DNA from: JAADHX01 sp964569385
GTDB lineage: Bacteria; Actinomycetota; Acidimicrobiia; Acidimicrobiales; Poriferisodalaceae
Direction of reading: 5' to 3'
Length of the DNA: 64,000 bases
Assembly: GCA_964569385.1 (NCBI GenBank)
Contig: CAZMUM010000005.1
Span: forward strand, 76,227-140,226
A model generated the notes under the pieces. The model had not been told where the DNA came from. It was given only the letters and a program-made list of their open reading frames with translations, and did no database searches. A program made the translations under genes and the position numbers. Below are positions 7,997 through 18,110 of this stretch, one piece after another. The stretch's first letter is position 1, and each line of letters begins with the position of its first letter.

Positions 7997-8590
7997 TCAA
8001 TTTCGGGAAAGCTGGGTTAGCCAAGACTCCGTGGTTTCAACGATGGCAGCGCGGTGAGCGATTCGCTTTGGGTCGTGTCCGCCGCCGCTAAGCCAAAGCG
8101 TTTTTACTGGTCCTGCCCACTTATGGAGATGCTCAGCGAAATCCGAAGGGCGACCGAACGGGTCGCTATCGGATGAAATGAACAAGGCTGGGGCCGAAAC
8201 GTCTGGCCAGTGATCGACCCGCAATCGATCGGGTTTGGCTGGCGGGTGCAGTGGGTAACTCAACAACACCAGCCCACCCAACTCGAGGCCCGCAGCAGCA
8301 GCCATCGTGCACACCCGACCCCCCATGCTGCGTCCACCAGCAGCGATGGCATTCGTGGCCACACCCAGCCTGGCGGCAAAGGCCTCGATGGTCTCGGTCA
8401 TCTCACCGACCAAGCGATCGGCACGACCTGGCGAACGTTTACCAGCGCGGCGGTACTCGAAGTCGTAACGCAAGACTGCAACTCCCTGGGCCGAAAGCTG
8501 TTCGTCGATGTCGATGAGGGTCTGATGGTTGGCGAGCCCGCCAGAGCCTGCCGTTAGCACAAGACCAGCTATCGAGGGCGTGGCCGCCAC
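7997..8590 (-). CDS. Small alpha/beta hydrolase (KANL3/Tex30-like)
   Basis: A 197-residue alpha/beta-hydrolase fold. The oxyanion region is LTAGSGGLANHQTL. The nucleophile elbow is GGRSMGGRVC (Ser in GRSMG), and a candidate catalytic His is in SGGGHDPKR. The spacing and the GRSMGGR elbow resemble bacterial KANL3/Tex30-type hydrolases. The substrate is unknown. The GTG start overlaps the TAG stop of the lhgO gene by one base (TAGTG), so it is probably translated by coupling as the last gene of a three-gene operon. Confidence 0.78.
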   Translation of the reverse strand: MAATPSIAGLVLTAGSGGLANHQTLIDIDEQLSAQGVAVLRYDFEYRRAGKRSPGRADRLVGEMTETIEAFAARLGVATNAIAAGGRSMGGRVCTMAAAAGLELGGLVLLSYPLHPPAKPDRLRVDHWPDVSAPALFISSDSDPFGRPSDFAEHLHKWAGPVKTLWLSGGGHDPKRIAHRAAIVETTESWLTQLSRN

Positions 8591-9828
8591 TAACGAGCCA
8601 GTGCTCTCTTGACGATGCTGTCGGCTATCTCGAGCGATGCCGTAGCCGCTGGCGAAGGAGCGTTGAGCACATGAATAGCGGCGGCGGTTTCGATGATGGC
8701 GAAGTCGTCGACGAGCTCGCCAGTCGGGCGAAGCGCCTGGGCTCGCACTCCGGCTGGAGCCCGTTCGAGATCGTCGGAGCGGATCTCTGGCACCAGACGT
8801 TGCAACGCTTTGACGAACGCCCGCTTGTTAACCGAACGCCAGACTTCGCCGGCGCCTGTCTTCCAGTACTTGCGGCCGAGTCTCCACAGACCTTTGTCGG
8901 TAGCGTGAGCTCTTAGCTGAGCCCGCGAGATATCGCGCCACCTGTAGCCCTCGCGCGACAATGCCAAAACCGCGTTCGGTCCAGCGTGGATAGAGCCGTC
9001 CATCATTCGAGTCAGGTGTACTCCGAGGAACGGAAAACTCGGATCCGGCACCGGGTAAATAAGGTTGCGCACGAGCGAGCGGCGCTCGCCTGTGAGCTCG
9101 TAGTACTCGCCGCGAAACGGAACAATGTGGGTGGCCTCGTCGTCCTGGTAATCGGCGTCGGTGGCCGCGACCTCGTCGCAGTGCAGGCCACCGCAGTTGA
9201 TGACGGTGGTGGCCGCAATATCGCCCTGTGTTGTCTTCACTACCGGACCGTTCGAGTGCCGGCCGACGGCGGTGACACGCGTCGACAGGACGATGTCGCC
9301 GCCCTTGTCGATGATGAGCGAGGCCATCACTTTGCAGACATCGCCGTAGCTCACGATGCCTGTCGATGGAACATGCATGGCTCCGATGCCGGCTGCGTGG
9401 GGTTCGAGTTCGGCGAGTTCGGCAGTGTCGATGATGCGGGCCTCGACTCCATTGGCCTTTGACCGGCGATGTAGTTCGTCGAGCTGCTCGAGTTCGGCCT
9501 TGCGGGTCGCAACCACGACCTTGCCGCAGACGTCGTGGGCGATGCCGTGTTCGATGCAGAACTCGACCATCGAGGCCCTGCCCGCGACCGCGGTAGCGGC
9601 CTTCAGCGAGCCAGGTTTGTAGTACACCCCAGAGTGCAGCACACCGGAGTTGTGGCCAGTTTGGTGCATCGCGACCTTCGACTCAGCGTCGACCACCACC
9701 ACCTTGATGCCGGGTCGAGCCTCGAGCATCCTCAACGCCGTGGCAAGACCGACGATGCCAGCACCGACAACCAGCACGTCGACCGACCGCCCGTCTATCT
9801 CATTTGGCTTCGACGCTGCGGGCGCCAT
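8590..9828 (-). CDS. lhgO: L-2-hydroxyglutarate oxidase/dehydrogenase (LhgO family)
   Basis: A 412-residue FAD-dependent oxidoreductase of the DAO superfamily. The dinucleotide-binding VLVVGAGIVGLATAL lies near the N-terminus. It is followed by the family-specific HQTGHNSGVLHSGVYY and KPGSLKA. A C-terminal APAGVRAQAL segment is also typical. The family oxidises L-2-hydroxyglutarate, a side product of central metabolism, to 2-oxoglutarate. The Shine-Dalgarno AGGAG lies 7 bp before the ATG and overlaps the end of the J-domain gene. It is the middle gene of a three-gene minus-strand operon. Confidence 0.9.
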   Translation of the reverse strand: MAPAASKPNEIDGRSVDVLVVGAGIVGLATALRMLEARPGIKVVVVDAESKVAMHQTGHNSGVLHSGVYYKPGSLKAATAVAGRASMVEFCIEHGIAHDVCGKVVVATRKAELEQLDELHRRSKANGVEARIIDTAELAELEPHAAGIGAMHVPSTGIVSYGDVCKVMASLIIDKGGDIVLSTRVTAVGRHSNGPVVKTTQGDIAATTVINCGGLHCDEVAATDADYQDDEATHIVPFRGEYYELTGERRSLVRNLIYPVPDPSFPFLGVHLTRMMDGSIHAGPNAVLALSREGYRWRDISRAQLRAHATDKGLWRLGRKYWKTGAGEVWRSVNKRAFVKALQRLVPEIRSDDLERAPAGVRAQALRPTGELVDDFAIIETAAAIHVLNAPSPAATASLEIADSIVKRALAR

Positions 9829-9830
9829 GT

Positions 9831-10556
9831 TCAGGCTCCTTTAGCCAGGAGTATGGTGCGGGCTGCGTTTAAACGGTCGATGGCTTCGGCTGCGGTGTCG
9901 TGTTTGCCGCCGTGATCGGGATGAGCCTCGCGCAACAGCGTTCGAAAGCGCTTTTGGATCGAACGCTTTGAGACTTTGACTTCAGTTTCGAGACCAAAAA
10001 CGTCCATTGCCCAAGCCTGCGGATCGACCGATGCCAACCGCGGGAGGTCTATGGCTGCGGCTCCGGCCAACCACGGCAGAATCTCGGGCCCCGGACCGCG
10101 TGACCAAGATGCCGCGGATCGAATAATGGTCATCAGCGAGCGGCGAATCTCGGGTTCCATCTGACCAGCCCGGTAGACGCAAGCCAGGATCTGCGGAATT
10201 GGTGGAGCATCTCTGGCTAGCTCGAGGACAAGTTGGTCGTCGATGACTCCCAAGCGATGAGTCGAGCTTGAGAGGCCGATCCGATCGACCTGGAACCTGT
10301 GCCGCAATACAGGCTGGGGCACTCGGCGTCCGGTCTCGAGTTCGGTTATTACCGAATAGAGGTCGCCGCGAAGATCTTCGTCGAGACATTCGACGTAGGA
10401 CGCAACTATTCCAGCGAGTAGCAAGCCTCCATAGCCGGGCGCGGGATCAACGGGAAGGTGTCCGCCTGAGATTGCAACTCGCCGGGTGGGCGCTACGGGA
10501 CGCGAGTGCCAGACCTCGAACTCAGCAACTATCACGAGAGACAAATCTAGCTGCAT
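9831..10556 (-). CDS. Unknown protein with a C-terminal J-domain
   Basis: 241 residues. The last about 50 look like a DnaJ J-domain: helix II RSIQKRFRTLLREA, the HPD motif in AHPDHGGKHD, and helix III AAEAIDRLNAARTIL. J-domains stimulate Hsp70 (DnaK) ATPase through HPD. The N-terminal about 190 residues do not resemble a family I know. They contain helical stretches such as GYGGLLLAGIVASYVECL and no Cys-rich zinc region. A C-terminal J-domain is the reverse of classic DnaJ. The gene is first in the operon with lhgO and the hydrolase. No clear ribosome-binding site was seen. Confidence 0.7.
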   Translation of the reverse strand: MQLDLSLVIVAEFEVWHSRPVAPTRRVAISGGHLPVDPAPGYGGLLLAGIVASYVECLDEDLRGDLYSVITELETGRRVPQPVLRHRFQVDRIGLSSSTHRLGVIDDQLVLELARDAPPIPQILACVYRAGQMEPEIRRSLMTIIRSAASWSRGPGPEILPWLAGAAAIDLPRLASVDPQAWAMDVFGLETEVKVSKRSIQKRFRTLLREAHPDHGGKHDTAAEAIDRLNAARTILLAKGA

Positions 10557-10665
10557 GACAAGCCGACTACTCGGCCCAGTGGTATTGAAACATCAACAGA
10601 CGAGCCATGTTTTCGATACTTCTCAGCCAGGTACTGGCCCTGCCGACGGGAGCAAGGCAGGATCT

Positions 10666-10675
10666 ATAGGCCTAT
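10666..10675. promoter_or_regulatory. 10-bp palindrome just upstream of the glpX ribosome-binding site
   Basis: ATAGGCCTAT is a perfect palindrome 5 bp before the AGGAG (10681-10685) of glpX. It could be a regulator site or part of a -10 region. Only position and symmetry support this. Confidence 0.25.
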
Positions 10676-10693
10676 CTATCAGGAGACACCCAC

Positions 10694-11689
10694 GTGAGCG
10701 ACACGCGCAGCGAACAGCCAGACCGCAACTTGGCCATGGAGCTAGTGAGAACAACCGAAGCTGCGGCCCTCGCCGCCGCCCGTTGGATGGGCCGCGGCGA
10801 CAAACTCGGAGCCGACGGTGCGGCCGTCGATGCCATGCGGTTGGTCCTGCAATCGGTTCCGATGAATGGTGTGGTCATTATCGGCGAAGGCGAAAAGGAC
10901 GAGGCGCCGATGCTCTACAACGGAGAGATTATCGGCGATGGCACCGGTCCCAGAACCGACATTGCGGTCGACCCAATTGATGGCACGACGCTTACCGCTC
11001 TTGGTCGCGGCGGTGCTATCGCGGTCATCGCGGTGGCGCCCGCGGGGACAATGTTCGACCCAGGGCCATGTGTGTACATGGAAAAGTTGGCCACCGGCCC
11101 AGAAGCCAAAGATGCCATCGACATCACCAAGACGGCCACCGAGAACGTTGAGGCTGTCGCCGAAGCACTGAACAAAGAGCCTCGCGACGTAACGGTAGTG
11201 ATTCTCGACCGCGATCGACACTCTGAGCTCATCAGCGAAGTCCGCGACACAGGTGCCCGCATCCAGTTGATCCCCGACGGCGACGTCGCTGGTGCGATCG
11301 CCACCGCCGACGCGAGCACCGGGCCAGACCTACTCATGGGCATTGGCGGTACTCCAGAAGGTGTCATCAGCGCCGCTGCTCTCAAGTGTATGGGCGGCGC
11401 CCATCAGGGTCGGTTGTGGCCGCGTAACGAAAGAGAACGCAAGGCTGCCATCGCCGCTGGCTACGAGATTGGCCGAGTTCTGCACGCCGACGACTTGTGC
11501 CGTGGCGATGATGTGTTCTTCGCAGCCACCGGAATCACCGATGGCGATCTGCTCAAGGGGGTGCGGTTTAACAGCAAGGGTGCCATCACCGATTCGCTGG
11601 TGATGCGATCGAAGTCGGGCACCATTCGTCGAGACACGGCCCAGCACAACATGAAGAAGCTGCGCCAATATTCGGCGATCGACTATTAG
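10694..11689 (+). CDS. glpX: Fructose-1,6-bisphosphatase class II
   Basis: A 331-residue GlpX-type phosphatase that hydrolyses fructose 1,6-bisphosphate to fructose 6-phosphate in gluconeogenesis. The metal-site motifs of the Li-sensitive phosphatase fold are present: VVIIGEGEKDEAPML and DIAVDPIDGTTL. Other GlpX marks are DPGPCVYMEKLATG and MGIGGTPEGVISAAAL. The start is a GTG with AGGAG at 10681-10685, 8 bp upstream. This is one of the clearest ribosome-binding sites in the window. The hisI-like gene follows after 12 bp. Confidence 0.95.
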   Translation: MSDTRSEQPDRNLAMELVRTTEAAALAAARWMGRGDKLGADGAAVDAMRLVLQSVPMNGVVIIGEGEKDEAPMLYNGEIIGDGTGPRTDIAVDPIDGTTLTALGRGGAIAVIAVAPAGTMFDPGPCVYMEKLATGPEAKDAIDITKTATENVEAVAEALNKEPRDVTVVILDRDRHSELISEVRDTGARIQLIPDGDVAGAIATADASTGPDLLMGIGGTPEGVISAAALKCMGGAHQGRLWPRNERERKAAIAAGYEIGRVLHADDLCRGDDVFFAATGITDGDLLKGVRFNSKGAITDSLVMRSKSGTIRRDTAQHNMKKLRQYSAIDY

Positions 11690-11701
11690 CCTGCGGCCAT
11701 C

Positions 11702-12127
11702 ATGGCTTCGCCCGACATCGAACAGAGCACCAAGCTTCAACTCGACTGGAACAAGCTCGCGGCCGCGGGTGGGTCCGATCGGGCGGTCGTGCCAGTGGTG
11801 CTGCAAGACTCAACCAGTCGAGATGTCCTGTTCGTCGGGTATACCGACGAGGCTGGCTTAGCCGAATCGCTATCCACCGGCGATGTCGTGCTGTTCAGCA
11901 CCTCGCGACAGGAGCGCTGGCATAAGGGTGCAACATCGGGCGACACCCTCCGACTAGTCGAGGCGCGAGTCAACTGCGAGCAGAACTCGTTGCTCTACCT
12001 AGTCGAGCGCACCACGGGTCGAGCGTGCCATACCCATCATCTCGACGGACGAACGCGCGCCCACTGTTACTACCGCGAGTTATCTGAGACCGGAACTCTA
12101 CGGTTCGTGGAAGCGCCCCAGCTCTAG
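11702..12127 (+). CDS. hisI: Phosphoribosyl-AMP cyclohydrolase-like protein (HisI family)
   Basis: A 141-residue protein with the HisI fold motifs: VVLQDSTSRDVLFVGY, a substrate region RWHKGATSGDTLRLVEARV, and three Cys (92, 109, 122) in NCEQ, ACHT and HCYYRE. These correspond to the zinc ligands. HisI opens the purine ring of PR-AMP in histidine synthesis. The family's Mg-binding Asp triad DCDxD reads N-C-E-Q-N here (codons 11972-11986), so metal binding may differ. An insertion (HHLDGRTRA) separates the last two Cys. It may be a divergent but active HisI or a specialised paralogue. Confidence 0.8.
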   Translation: MASPDIEQSTKLQLDWNKLAAAGGSDRAVVPVVLQDSTSRDVLFVGYTDEAGLAESLSTGDVVLFSTSRQERWHKGATSGDTLRLVEARVNCEQNSLLYLVERTTGRACHTHHLDGRTRAHCYYRELSETGTLRFVEAPQL

Positions 12128-12158
12128 GTTGTCGACGCGGCGATGACTTGTCGCGCGA

Positions 12159-12557
12159 TCAGTGAGTGTCTGCGGTGGCTCCAGCGACAACCAGCCGCAC
12201 ATGGGCTCGTCTGTTCGCGGCAGCAGCCACAACGTCGTTCTCGTCGGCTGCTACGGCCGCCGTTGCGCGCTCTTGGGCGGCCTTGGCACGGTCGACATCG
12301 ATCTCGTCGGCCAACTCCGCTACATCGGATAGAACCGACACCGAGGAATCGCTGACCTCGACGAAGCCGCCGTGCACCGCAAAGGCGACTGGTTGCCCGT
12401 CGGTGGGCCATACCCGGACCACGGCAATGTCGAGAGCACCAATGAAGGGTGCATGACCTGGGAGGAACGCTATGTCGCCATCGAGCGTGCGCGCGAGGAT
12501 CTGGGTCGCTTCTCCGGTCCAAAGCACGTTCTCTGGGGAGACAAGTTCGACGTTCAT
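12159..12557 (-). CDS. atpC: ATP synthase F1 epsilon subunit
   Basis: 132 residues with the typical epsilon beta-sandwich: MNVELVSPENVLWTG, DIAFLPGHAPFIGAL and AFAVHGGFVEVSDSSVSVL. A short C-terminal helical pair (DRAKAAQERATAAV) follows. The subunit forms part of the central stalk and can inhibit ATP hydrolysis. The same frame stays open upstream to 13262. Homology and the 4-bp gap after atpD fix the ATG at 12557. Last gene of the ATP synthase operon. Confidence 0.93.
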   Translation of the reverse strand: MNVELVSPENVLWTGEATQILARTLDGDIAFLPGHAPFIGALDIAVVRVWPTDGQPVAFAVHGGFVEVSDSSVSVLSDVAELADEIDVDRAKAAQERATAAVAADENDVVAAAANRRAHVRLVVAGATADTH

Positions 12558-12561
12558 CGGC

Positions 12562-14028
<1,467 letters not shown>

Positions 14029-14125
14029 AACGTTGGGTGTTCTCCTCGTGGGCAACCGGGGTGATGAGCACTCCGTTGGCGTGGATCAGTTGATGAGACG
14101 GCGGTGCATCTCGAAAGAGTTTGTT

Positions 14126-15340
14126 TTAGGTGTTCTTAGGGTGGGTACCGGCGAGGCGGAAACCAGCGGCTTCGGCTCGTTGCGGGGTGTCGAACCAGAC
14201 CTCGGCGATGGTGACCTTATAGCTGCGGCTATCGGGCCGGTGATAGAGCATCGAATCGTCGTTGCCCTTGATGGTGAAACCGGGGGGTCTCGCGTTGTCT
14301 GGCAAAGGTTCGTGTGAACCAACACCGTAAGGAGCCGAGGATGAGGCCGCCGTTGCTGACGAAACCTCAGGCGCTGCGGTCAAACCAGCGACTATCGCAG
14401 CAAAGTCGACTGCTACCGAGCCGGCGATTTCGTCGTCGATTTCGGCATCGCCGCCAAGTGCTTCGGCGCCGCTGACAATCTCCATGATCTCGGTGGTGAT
14501 TGCATCCTGACGGGCACGGGAAAGCTCACGACTCAGCTTGGTGATCAGTTCGTCGGCGTTATCGGTTGCTGCCTTCATGGCTCGCTGACGGTTGGCGTGT
14601 TCTGACGCTGAGGCGTCGAGCAGGGCCGAGAACAAGCGTGATTCGACGTAGCGAGGAAGGAGCGATTCGAGTACGCCCTCTGGCGATGGTTCGAACGAGT
14701 ATCCAGCGCGACCCGTTTCGCTACCTGACCCAACGGTTGCCATCGTGCCAAGCGATTCGAGTGGCAGGAACTGGCGTACCGCTACTTGTTGAGTACCCAT
14801 TGAGATGAACTCTTGGTAAGTAAGAATGACCTGATCACATGCGCCATCGGTGAACATCTCGGCGACCTGAAGAGCCACCTCTTTGGCATCGTCGTATGAC
14901 GGCGTATCGGTCATGCCCTCAAAGAAGGCCTCAATTTCGTAGTTACGGAAGCTGAAGTAGTCCCTGGCCTTTTTGCCGATCAGGATCAGTCGGTAACCCT
15001 TACCTTCGGTTTGTGTGGCCATGATCTCGCGCTCAGCGGCCTTGATAACCGCCGAGTTGTAAGGCCCGGCCAGACCGCGATCTGAAGTAATGACCACAAA
15101 ACCGACAGCCGACACCTCGGCGGCATTTCGAAGCAGCGGATGGCTGAGTCCTGCTCCTCCGCTAGCTAGGTCTTCGATAGCCGATGTCATGCGGGACGCG
15201 TAAGGACGGGCCTGATTAGCTCGCTGCATTGCCTTGACAACACGCGTCGCAGCAATTAACTCCATCGCACGGGTGATCTTCTTGGTCGACTTGACCGAGG
15301 CGATCCGCCGTTTGAGGATTCGTTCCTTACCTCCTGGCAT
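14126..15340 (-). CDS. atpG: ATP synthase F1 gamma subunit with an extra C-terminal domain
   Basis: 404 residues, about 110 longer than usual. Residues 1-297 are a normal gamma subunit: N-terminal coiled coil (RIASVKSTKKITRAMELIAA), Rossmann part (VITSDRGLAGPYNS) and C-terminal coiled coil (ELSRARQDAITTEIMEIVSGA). Residues about 298-348 are an Ala/Ser-rich acidic linker. Residues about 349-404 form a compact tail beginning PPGFTIKGNDDSMLYH and ending VWFDTPQRAEAAGFR. The pattern GN-DSMLYH-...-EVWF-...-AEAAGFR resembles a small 'sunset'-type domain I recall on actinobacterial proteins, including some ribosomal proteins. Its role in the rotor is unknown. Confidence 0.95.
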   Translation of the reverse strand: MPGGKERILKRRIASVKSTKKITRAMELIAATRVVKAMQRANQARPYASRMTSAIEDLASGGAGLSHPLLRNAAEVSAVGFVVITSDRGLAGPYNSAVIKAAEREIMATQTEGKGYRLILIGKKARDYFSFRNYEIEAFFEGMTDTPSYDDAKEVALQVAEMFTDGACDQVILTYQEFISMGTQQVAVRQFLPLESLGTMATVGSGSETGRAGYSFEPSPEGVLESLLPRYVESRLFSALLDASASEHANRQRAMKAATDNADELITKLSRELSRARQDAITTEIMEIVSGAEALGGDAEIDDEIAGSVAVDFAAIVAGLTAAPEVSSATAASSSAPYGVGSHEPLPDNARPPGFTIKGNDDSMLYHRPDSRSYKVTIAEVWFDTPQRAEAAGFRLAGTHPKNT

Positions 15341-15346
15341 TGGTTA

Positions 15347-16975
15347 TCAGCCCTCGCCGTCGGGGCGACGGATGTCGCGTTCGGGAAGCGTAATGTCGGA
15401 GTCGACAATCTGGCTGTCGGCGTCTGGCTGGGCTTCGGCATCGACTTCTATGCCCTCGGCATCGGGTCCAGACTCGAATCCTTCGGCGAACGCAGCCACG
15501 ATGTTCTCGAGCTGGTCGAGATCGGCGACGCCGGTATCGTGGATGCCAGACAGAAGACCGGCGTGCCGTTCGCGCACGTGCTCAAGCAGCTCGGTTTCGA
15601 ACCGACCGACTTCTTCGACCTTCACGCCATCGAGGTGACCTCGAGTTCCGGCGTAAAGCGAAACGACCTGTTCTTCCATAGGCATAGGTGACTGGATGCC
15701 CTGCTTGAGCAGCTCGATGAGCCTGTAGCCACGCTCGAGCTGAGCTTGCGATACTGCATCGAGGTCTGAACCGAATGCGGCGAACGCTTCGAGCTCACGG
15801 AACTGTTGAAGGTCGGACTTGAGAGTGCCGACCGCATTCTTCATGGCCTTGGTTTGGGCCGCTGAACCCACACGAGACACTGAGATACCGACGTCGATAG
15901 CTGGCCTGACGCCAGACTTGAAGAGGTCGTCCTGAAGGAAGATCTGGCCATCAGTGATGGAGATCACGTTGGTGGGGATGAAAGCCGAGACATCGCCAGC
16001 CTTGGTTTCGATTACCGGCAAAGCGGTGAGGCTGCCAGCGCCAAGTTCGTCGCTGAGCTTGGCCGCACGTTCGAGGAGGCGGCTGTGTAGGTAGAACACG
16101 TCGCCGGGGTAGGCCTCGCGACCCGGTGGGCGGCGCAACAACAGTGACATCTGCCGGTAGGCCTCGGCTTGCTTAGAGAGGTCGTCGTAGACAACCAAGC
16201 CGTGGTCGCCGCTGTCCATCCAGTGCTGACCCATCGCACAACCAGCGTACGGAGCGAGGTATTTGAACGGAGCGGGGTCCGCGGCCGAGGCCACGACAAC
16301 CACCGTGTACTCCATGGCGCCGTTGCGCTCCAGAACATCGACCGTTTGAGCAACCGACGATGCCTTTTGACCAATGGCGACGTAGATGCACTTAACGCCG
16401 AGACCCTTTTGGTTGATGATGGTGTCGATGGCAACCGTGGTTTTGCCGGTCTTGCGGTCGCCAATGATTAGCTCGCGCTGACCACGGCCAATAGGGATGA
16501 GGGAGTCGATGGCCTTAACGCCGGTCTGCATTGGTTCGGCCACCGGCTGGCGACCCATGATGCCTGGCGCTTGGATCTCCATCCGGCGATCGGTGACGTT
16601 CTGCAACGCACCTTTGCCGTCGATTGGAACGCCAAGAGCATTAACAACGCGACCGAGCAGCCCATCACCGACTGGCACCGCCAGAATTCGGCCCGTGGCC
16701 TTGACGGGTTGGCCCTCTTCGATCTTGGCGATCTCGCCAAGAACAACAGCACCAATGGTGTCCTCGTCGAGGTTCAGCGCAAGACCAACGTCGCCGCTCT
16801 GAAACTCGAGCAGTTCGTTGACAGCCGCGTTGGGAAGGCCCGACACTCGAGCGATTCCGTCACCGACTTCGACGACACGTCCAACGGTGCCGGACTCGAT
16901 CGTTGGATCGAACCCTTCGAGGTTTGACTTGATTGCCGCCGTGATATCGGCGGTATCGAAGATGAGGTCAGCCAT
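15347..16975 (-). CDS. atpA: ATP synthase F1 alpha subunit
   Basis: 542 residues. The nucleotide-binding P-loop is IIGDRKTGKTTVAID. The conserved central segment VVVVASAADPAPFKYLAPY follows, then GREAYPGDVFYLHSRLLERA and the SVSRVGSAAQTKAMK region with the catalytic Arg. Alpha subunits alternate with beta and bind nucleotide regulatorily. About 40 acidic residues follow the usual C-terminus (ending DITLPERDIRRPDGEG), an extension shared in style with the unusual atpG tail. Six bases separate it from atpG and three from atpH. Confidence 0.97.
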   Translation of the reverse strand: MADLIFDTADITAAIKSNLEGFDPTIESGTVGRVVEVGDGIARVSGLPNAAVNELLEFQSGDVGLALNLDEDTIGAVVLGEIAKIEEGQPVKATGRILAVPVGDGLLGRVVNALGVPIDGKGALQNVTDRRMEIQAPGIMGRQPVAEPMQTGVKAIDSLIPIGRGQRELIIGDRKTGKTTVAIDTIINQKGLGVKCIYVAIGQKASSVAQTVDVLERNGAMEYTVVVVASAADPAPFKYLAPYAGCAMGQHWMDSGDHGLVVYDDLSKQAEAYRQMSLLLRRPPGREAYPGDVFYLHSRLLERAAKLSDELGAGSLTALPVIETKAGDVSAFIPTNVISITDGQIFLQDDLFKSGVRPAIDVGISVSRVGSAAQTKAMKNAVGTLKSDLQQFRELEAFAAFGSDLDAVSQAQLERGYRLIELLKQGIQSPMPMEEQVVSLYAGTRGHLDGVKVEEVGRFETELLEHVRERHAGLLSGIHDTGVADLDQLENIVAAFAEGFESGPDAEGIEVDAEAQPDADSQIVDSDITLPERDIRRPDGEG

Positions 16976-16978
16976 TGC

Positions 16979-17503
16979 CTAGACCCGTTCCTTGAGCTTC
17001 TCGAGACGAGTCTTGACCGACCCGTCGATGACTGTGTCTCCGACCTGAGCGATTAAGCCGCCCATGACAGAGGGATCAATTACGACCTGTACATCGACCG
17101 CACTGCCTGTGGCTCGACCCAGAGCCTCGGCTAGTCGGTCGACTTGGTCTGGTGTGAGCGCAATTGCGCTACGAACCTCGGCCACTTGTTTGCCCTGGGC
17201 ATCGGCGGCGCGCTGAAGAACTCGATCGGCCACAGCCGATATGGCGCCGCCGCGATCGGCGCCGACCATCAGCGAGACCAGGTTGGCAGTGGTTGGGTTA
17301 GCCCGGCCGTCCAGCAGTGACTCGACCACACCCAACCGACGGCTAGCTGGAAGGCTCCGGTCGGCCAGGGTGGCCCGCAAATTGTCGTTGCCATCAATGG
17401 CGCGGGCGAACTGGTAAAGCTCGTCTGCCACCGTGCCGAGGTTTCCCTCAACTGAGGCCACGGCTGTTACAGCCGCTGCATATCCGTCGATTTTGTCGCT
17501 CAT
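16979..17503 (-). CDS. atpH: ATP synthase delta subunit
   Basis: 174 residues of OSCP/delta type. It has an N-terminal helical domain (YAAAVTAVASVEGNLGTVAD). The C-terminal signature VVIDPSVMGGLIAQVGDTVI is followed by DGSVKTRLEKLKERV. The protein couples the peripheral stalk to F1. Unlike mycobacteria, where b' and delta are fused, it is a separate normal-length subunit here. Confidence 0.93.
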   Translation of the reverse strand: MSDKIDGYAAAVTAVASVEGNLGTVADELYQFARAIDGNDNLRATLADRSLPASRRLGVVESLLDGRANPTTANLVSLMVGADRGGAISAVADRVLQRAADAQGKQVAEVRSAIALTPDQVDRLAEALGRATGSAVDVQVVIDPSVMGGLIAQVGDTVIDGSVKTRLEKLKERV

Positions 17504-17560
17504 CGATGTGTGTCCAGTGGATAGTGACCAGGGCGGGTGTGCCGCCCTGGAGGCGACCGT

Positions 17561-18091
17561 TTAACTCTCGGAGCCAACGCGGTCGATGAAGTTGTTTACG
17601 AGTTGGGTTTGGGCGTCGGCATCGAGCGATTGCTCGACGATGCGTTCGGCAGCACCAACTGCGAGAGCGGTCACCTGACTGCGCATGTCGGCCATGGCCC
17701 GTTCTTTGGCGGCCTCAATATCGACGTCGGCTTGAGCTCGCAGTTCTGCGATCTCGCCGTCGATGGCACCAATACGTTCGGCTCTGACAACCTCGGCCTC
17801 TTCGCGGGCAGCATCGATGATGCTGACTGCCTCGGCTTTGGCTTCGCTGAGTTTTGCGTCGTAGTCGGCCTTGAGTTGAGTGGCTTCGTCCTTGGCCTGT
17901 TCGGCGGCATCGAGGTCGCCCTGGATGCGTGCTGTGCGATCGTCCATGGCCTTGCGCATCGCCGGGTAGGCGAATTTGGCCATAACGGTAACCAGCAAGA
18001 AGAACGAGATGGTGCCCCAGATAATCTCATTGGTGACGGGAAGGATCGGATTGTTCGGCCCTTCGCCCACCGCAAGAATTAGTGCGTACAT
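17561..18091 (-). CDS. atpF: ATP synthase F0 b subunit
   Basis: 176 residues. One N-terminal membrane helix (IIWGTISFFLLVTVMAKFAY) is followed by a long Ala/Glu/Asp-rich coiled coil. This begins PAMRKAMDDRTARIQGDLDA and runs to about residue 160. It forms the peripheral stator. The 57-bp gap to atpH is the longest between atpE and atpA. Confidence 0.94.
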   Translation of the reverse strand: MYALILAVGEGPNNPILPVTNEIIWGTISFFLLVTVMAKFAYPAMRKAMDDRTARIQGDLDAAEQAKDEATQLKADYDAKLSEAKAEAVSIIDAAREEAEVVRAERIGAIDGEIAELRAQADVDIEAAKERAMADMRSQVTALAVGAAERIVEQSLDADAQTQLVNNFIDRVGSES

Positions 18092-18110
18092 CTATGTATC
18101 TCCGAGGGTC

